A stretch of DNA of 64,000 nt from Glandiceps talaboti (taxonomy: Eukaryota > Hemichordata > Enteropneusta > Spengelidae), in assembly GCF_964340395.1 (NCBI RefSeq), contig NC_135552.1, positions 3,393,017 through 3,457,016 on the forward strand. Reading direction: 5' to 3'. This document shows, piece after piece, positions 62,406 to 64,000 of this stretch; position 1 is the first letter of the stretch; the number at the start of each line of letters is the position of its first letter. The translations under genes and the position numbers were made by a program. Under the pieces are notes generated by a model. That model worked only from the letters and a program-made list of their open reading frames with translations, was not told where the DNA came from and made no database searches.

Positions 62406-63232
62406 GGGAGGGGGAGGGAGGGGGGGGGCGAAATATTTTTCTTGTGATTTGAACCAAATTAATCCTCTGGAACGGTCATTTAGAGAATACATTTGCAAAA
62501 TTTCTAGCGCACCGAGTTAAATTCTACATTCAGTGATGAGGCGGGAGACTGTCACAAGAATGTGTTTGTGTATTTTTTAATCTTTCTCTCCTTAATCTAA
62601 AGCTCTATTCATTTCCATACCATACATTTAATTATGATGCAGCTGATAGCCAATGTTCAAGTGAACGTGTGCGTGTCTGCCAAATATCTGTTTGTAGGTT
62701 TAAGTGTAGACACTACAGCCATATAGTTGGATTGTAATGGGAGTTTTATACCGCTAAATGGTGCCTCCTACATGTTGATATTTTCAAAAAAAAAGCGGGA
62801 AGGGGGGGGGGGGGTACCTCCTCTCAAACCATCCCTACTATAGCTATCATGGGGATGTTGTTTCTACCCAAAATCAAGATTAAAAGGGAAAACCCTGCTA
62901 GCTAATACAGTAATAAAGTAACTCCACGTAAGACTAAGGTTACAGCCCAGCTTCCTGTAAAGCCCACATCTTTGTATGGACGCTGAAGTCGATTGCCACT
63001 GTTATTTTAATTTATTTGATCATAGAATCGAGAATTGTACATCTCCGGAATGTGGAGGGGGGGGGGGGGTTTACTGTATTCTGTATAAATACACGTATAC
63101 AAATCTGTGTAGCGGGGGTGGGGAGTACGGAAATTATTGGATTCGTGGTGGGGGGGTGAAATGTATTGAGAGGGGCTGAGAAAAAAATTTGACAAAATAT
63201 TTTCTCCTCAGCCCCCCCCCTCCCCCCTTACC
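62406..63232. repeat. Cluster of G and C homopolymer runs
   Basis: Interrupted G runs at 62406-62428, G13 at 62802-62814, G13 at 63057-63069, GGGGG-rich blocks at 63110-63160, and paired C runs at 63211-63232. Some are quadruplex-capable on the plus strand and others on the minus strand. Confidence 0.8.
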
Positions 63233-64000
63233 CCTGCAGTAAATTGTGTACGTATCCTAGGACGTTTACACCAGCCAAGCACGTGTTTACAAGAGTCACA
63301 AACGGACCTCCAGGAAATGTACACATACACATACACATACACACACGTGGTTTACAATTTGTCGGTCGTGGCATTACAGGGGGATTACATGTGATGAACA
63401 GGTACCATCCATACCAGTGTAAACTAATGTAAGTTTTTTTCTCTATTGCGAAATAGCTGTCACGTGACGTACGACCTTGTATATCACTGTCATTCTGACA
63501 TTGATTGACAGGTAACACGTCGAACTTTGACACATGTAGGTATTTGTCTATAAGTCCTTGTTCTGTTGATTGACAAAGGTGTAATGTACATGTAAAGTAT
63601 GTTGATTGACAAAGGTATAACCATATAGACCCAACACGAGGCCTGGTTTATGTATAACGTATATGTAAAGTATACGTATGTTCATTTTGACATATAAAAT
63701 ACAACACTCAAAACATGGACGATAACTGTCAATGTAAAAGCTATTTCCCTTCCAATGTTTTATAGATTTTGTAAGTGTTTATCAAATGTAACGTCACGAT
63801 TTACATATACTAGTATGTAAGTGTACCTAGTGGAAACTGACGTAATTTGATGTAATGATGAAAATAATGCCAAGTCACACTAGTAAGTCTCGTCATATCA
63901 CGTCACTGATCTGATAATTATGAATTGTTCGCGATAAATTAAATGGATGTAGTATAAGTACATCTTATGCAGTCTATCAAGTATCGTCTTCTCACAATCA

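Overview
This is a gene-poor, AT-rich stretch of an animal nuclear genome, most likely a marine invertebrate. That reading rests on vertebrate-like Polycomb RING-finger exons with GT-AG introns, several decayed non-LTR retrotransposons, short interspersed elements, and very abundant micro- and minisatellites. I cannot fix the phylum from the sequence. Cephalochordate, hemichordate or lophotrochozoan are all possible. Nothing bacterial, viral or CRISPR-like is present.

Two protein-coding genes can be supported, and they are paralogues. On the minus strand (7780 down to 1783, continuing past the left edge) lies a Bmi1/Mel-18 type Polycomb group RING finger gene (PCGF2/4 class), of which five coding exons are seen. 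On the plus strand (53694 to 58988) lies a second, complete gene of the same class: eight coding exons, 314 residues, RING plus RAWUL domains. The first four coding exons are 112, 97, 56 and 51 nt in both genes, intron phases match, and both have a splice acceptor one base before the ATG. They are therefore an inverted, head-to-head duplicate pair about 46 kb apart. Both products should act in Polycomb repressive complex 1, where a PCGF protein pairs with a RING1/Sce-type E3 ligase to ubiquitylate histone H2A. The minus copy looks more like vertebrate BMI1; the plus copy has changed at several otherwise conserved positions.

The 46 kb between the genes holds no other gene I can recognise. It holds: an inverted-end element family with embedded microsatellites and 127-148 bp tandem units (691-725, 1310-1756, 11244-11923, 60685-61162; possibly Helentron/HINE-like); a MITE-like family (3448-3800, 26050-26420, plus partial ends); a foldback element (4371-4543); LINE remnants (17068-17945, 23405-24625, 60583-60684); weak tRNA-derived SINE candidates; and large satellite arrays of 21 bp (9.5-10.3 kb), 36 bp with an internal inversion (10.3-10.6 kb), 41 bp (14.9-15.7 kb), 23 bp (31.5-31.8 kb), 26 bp (36.9-38.5 kb) and 5 bp (40.4-41.6 kb). 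Most long reading frames in the window are simply open frames through these arrays.

The introns of both genes carry the same classes of repeat, some within tens of bases of splice sites. The 3' flank of the plus gene ends with a candidate AATAAA at 59940, followed by another LINE fragment and repeat element, then a 1 kb region rich in G and C homopolymers up to the right edge.
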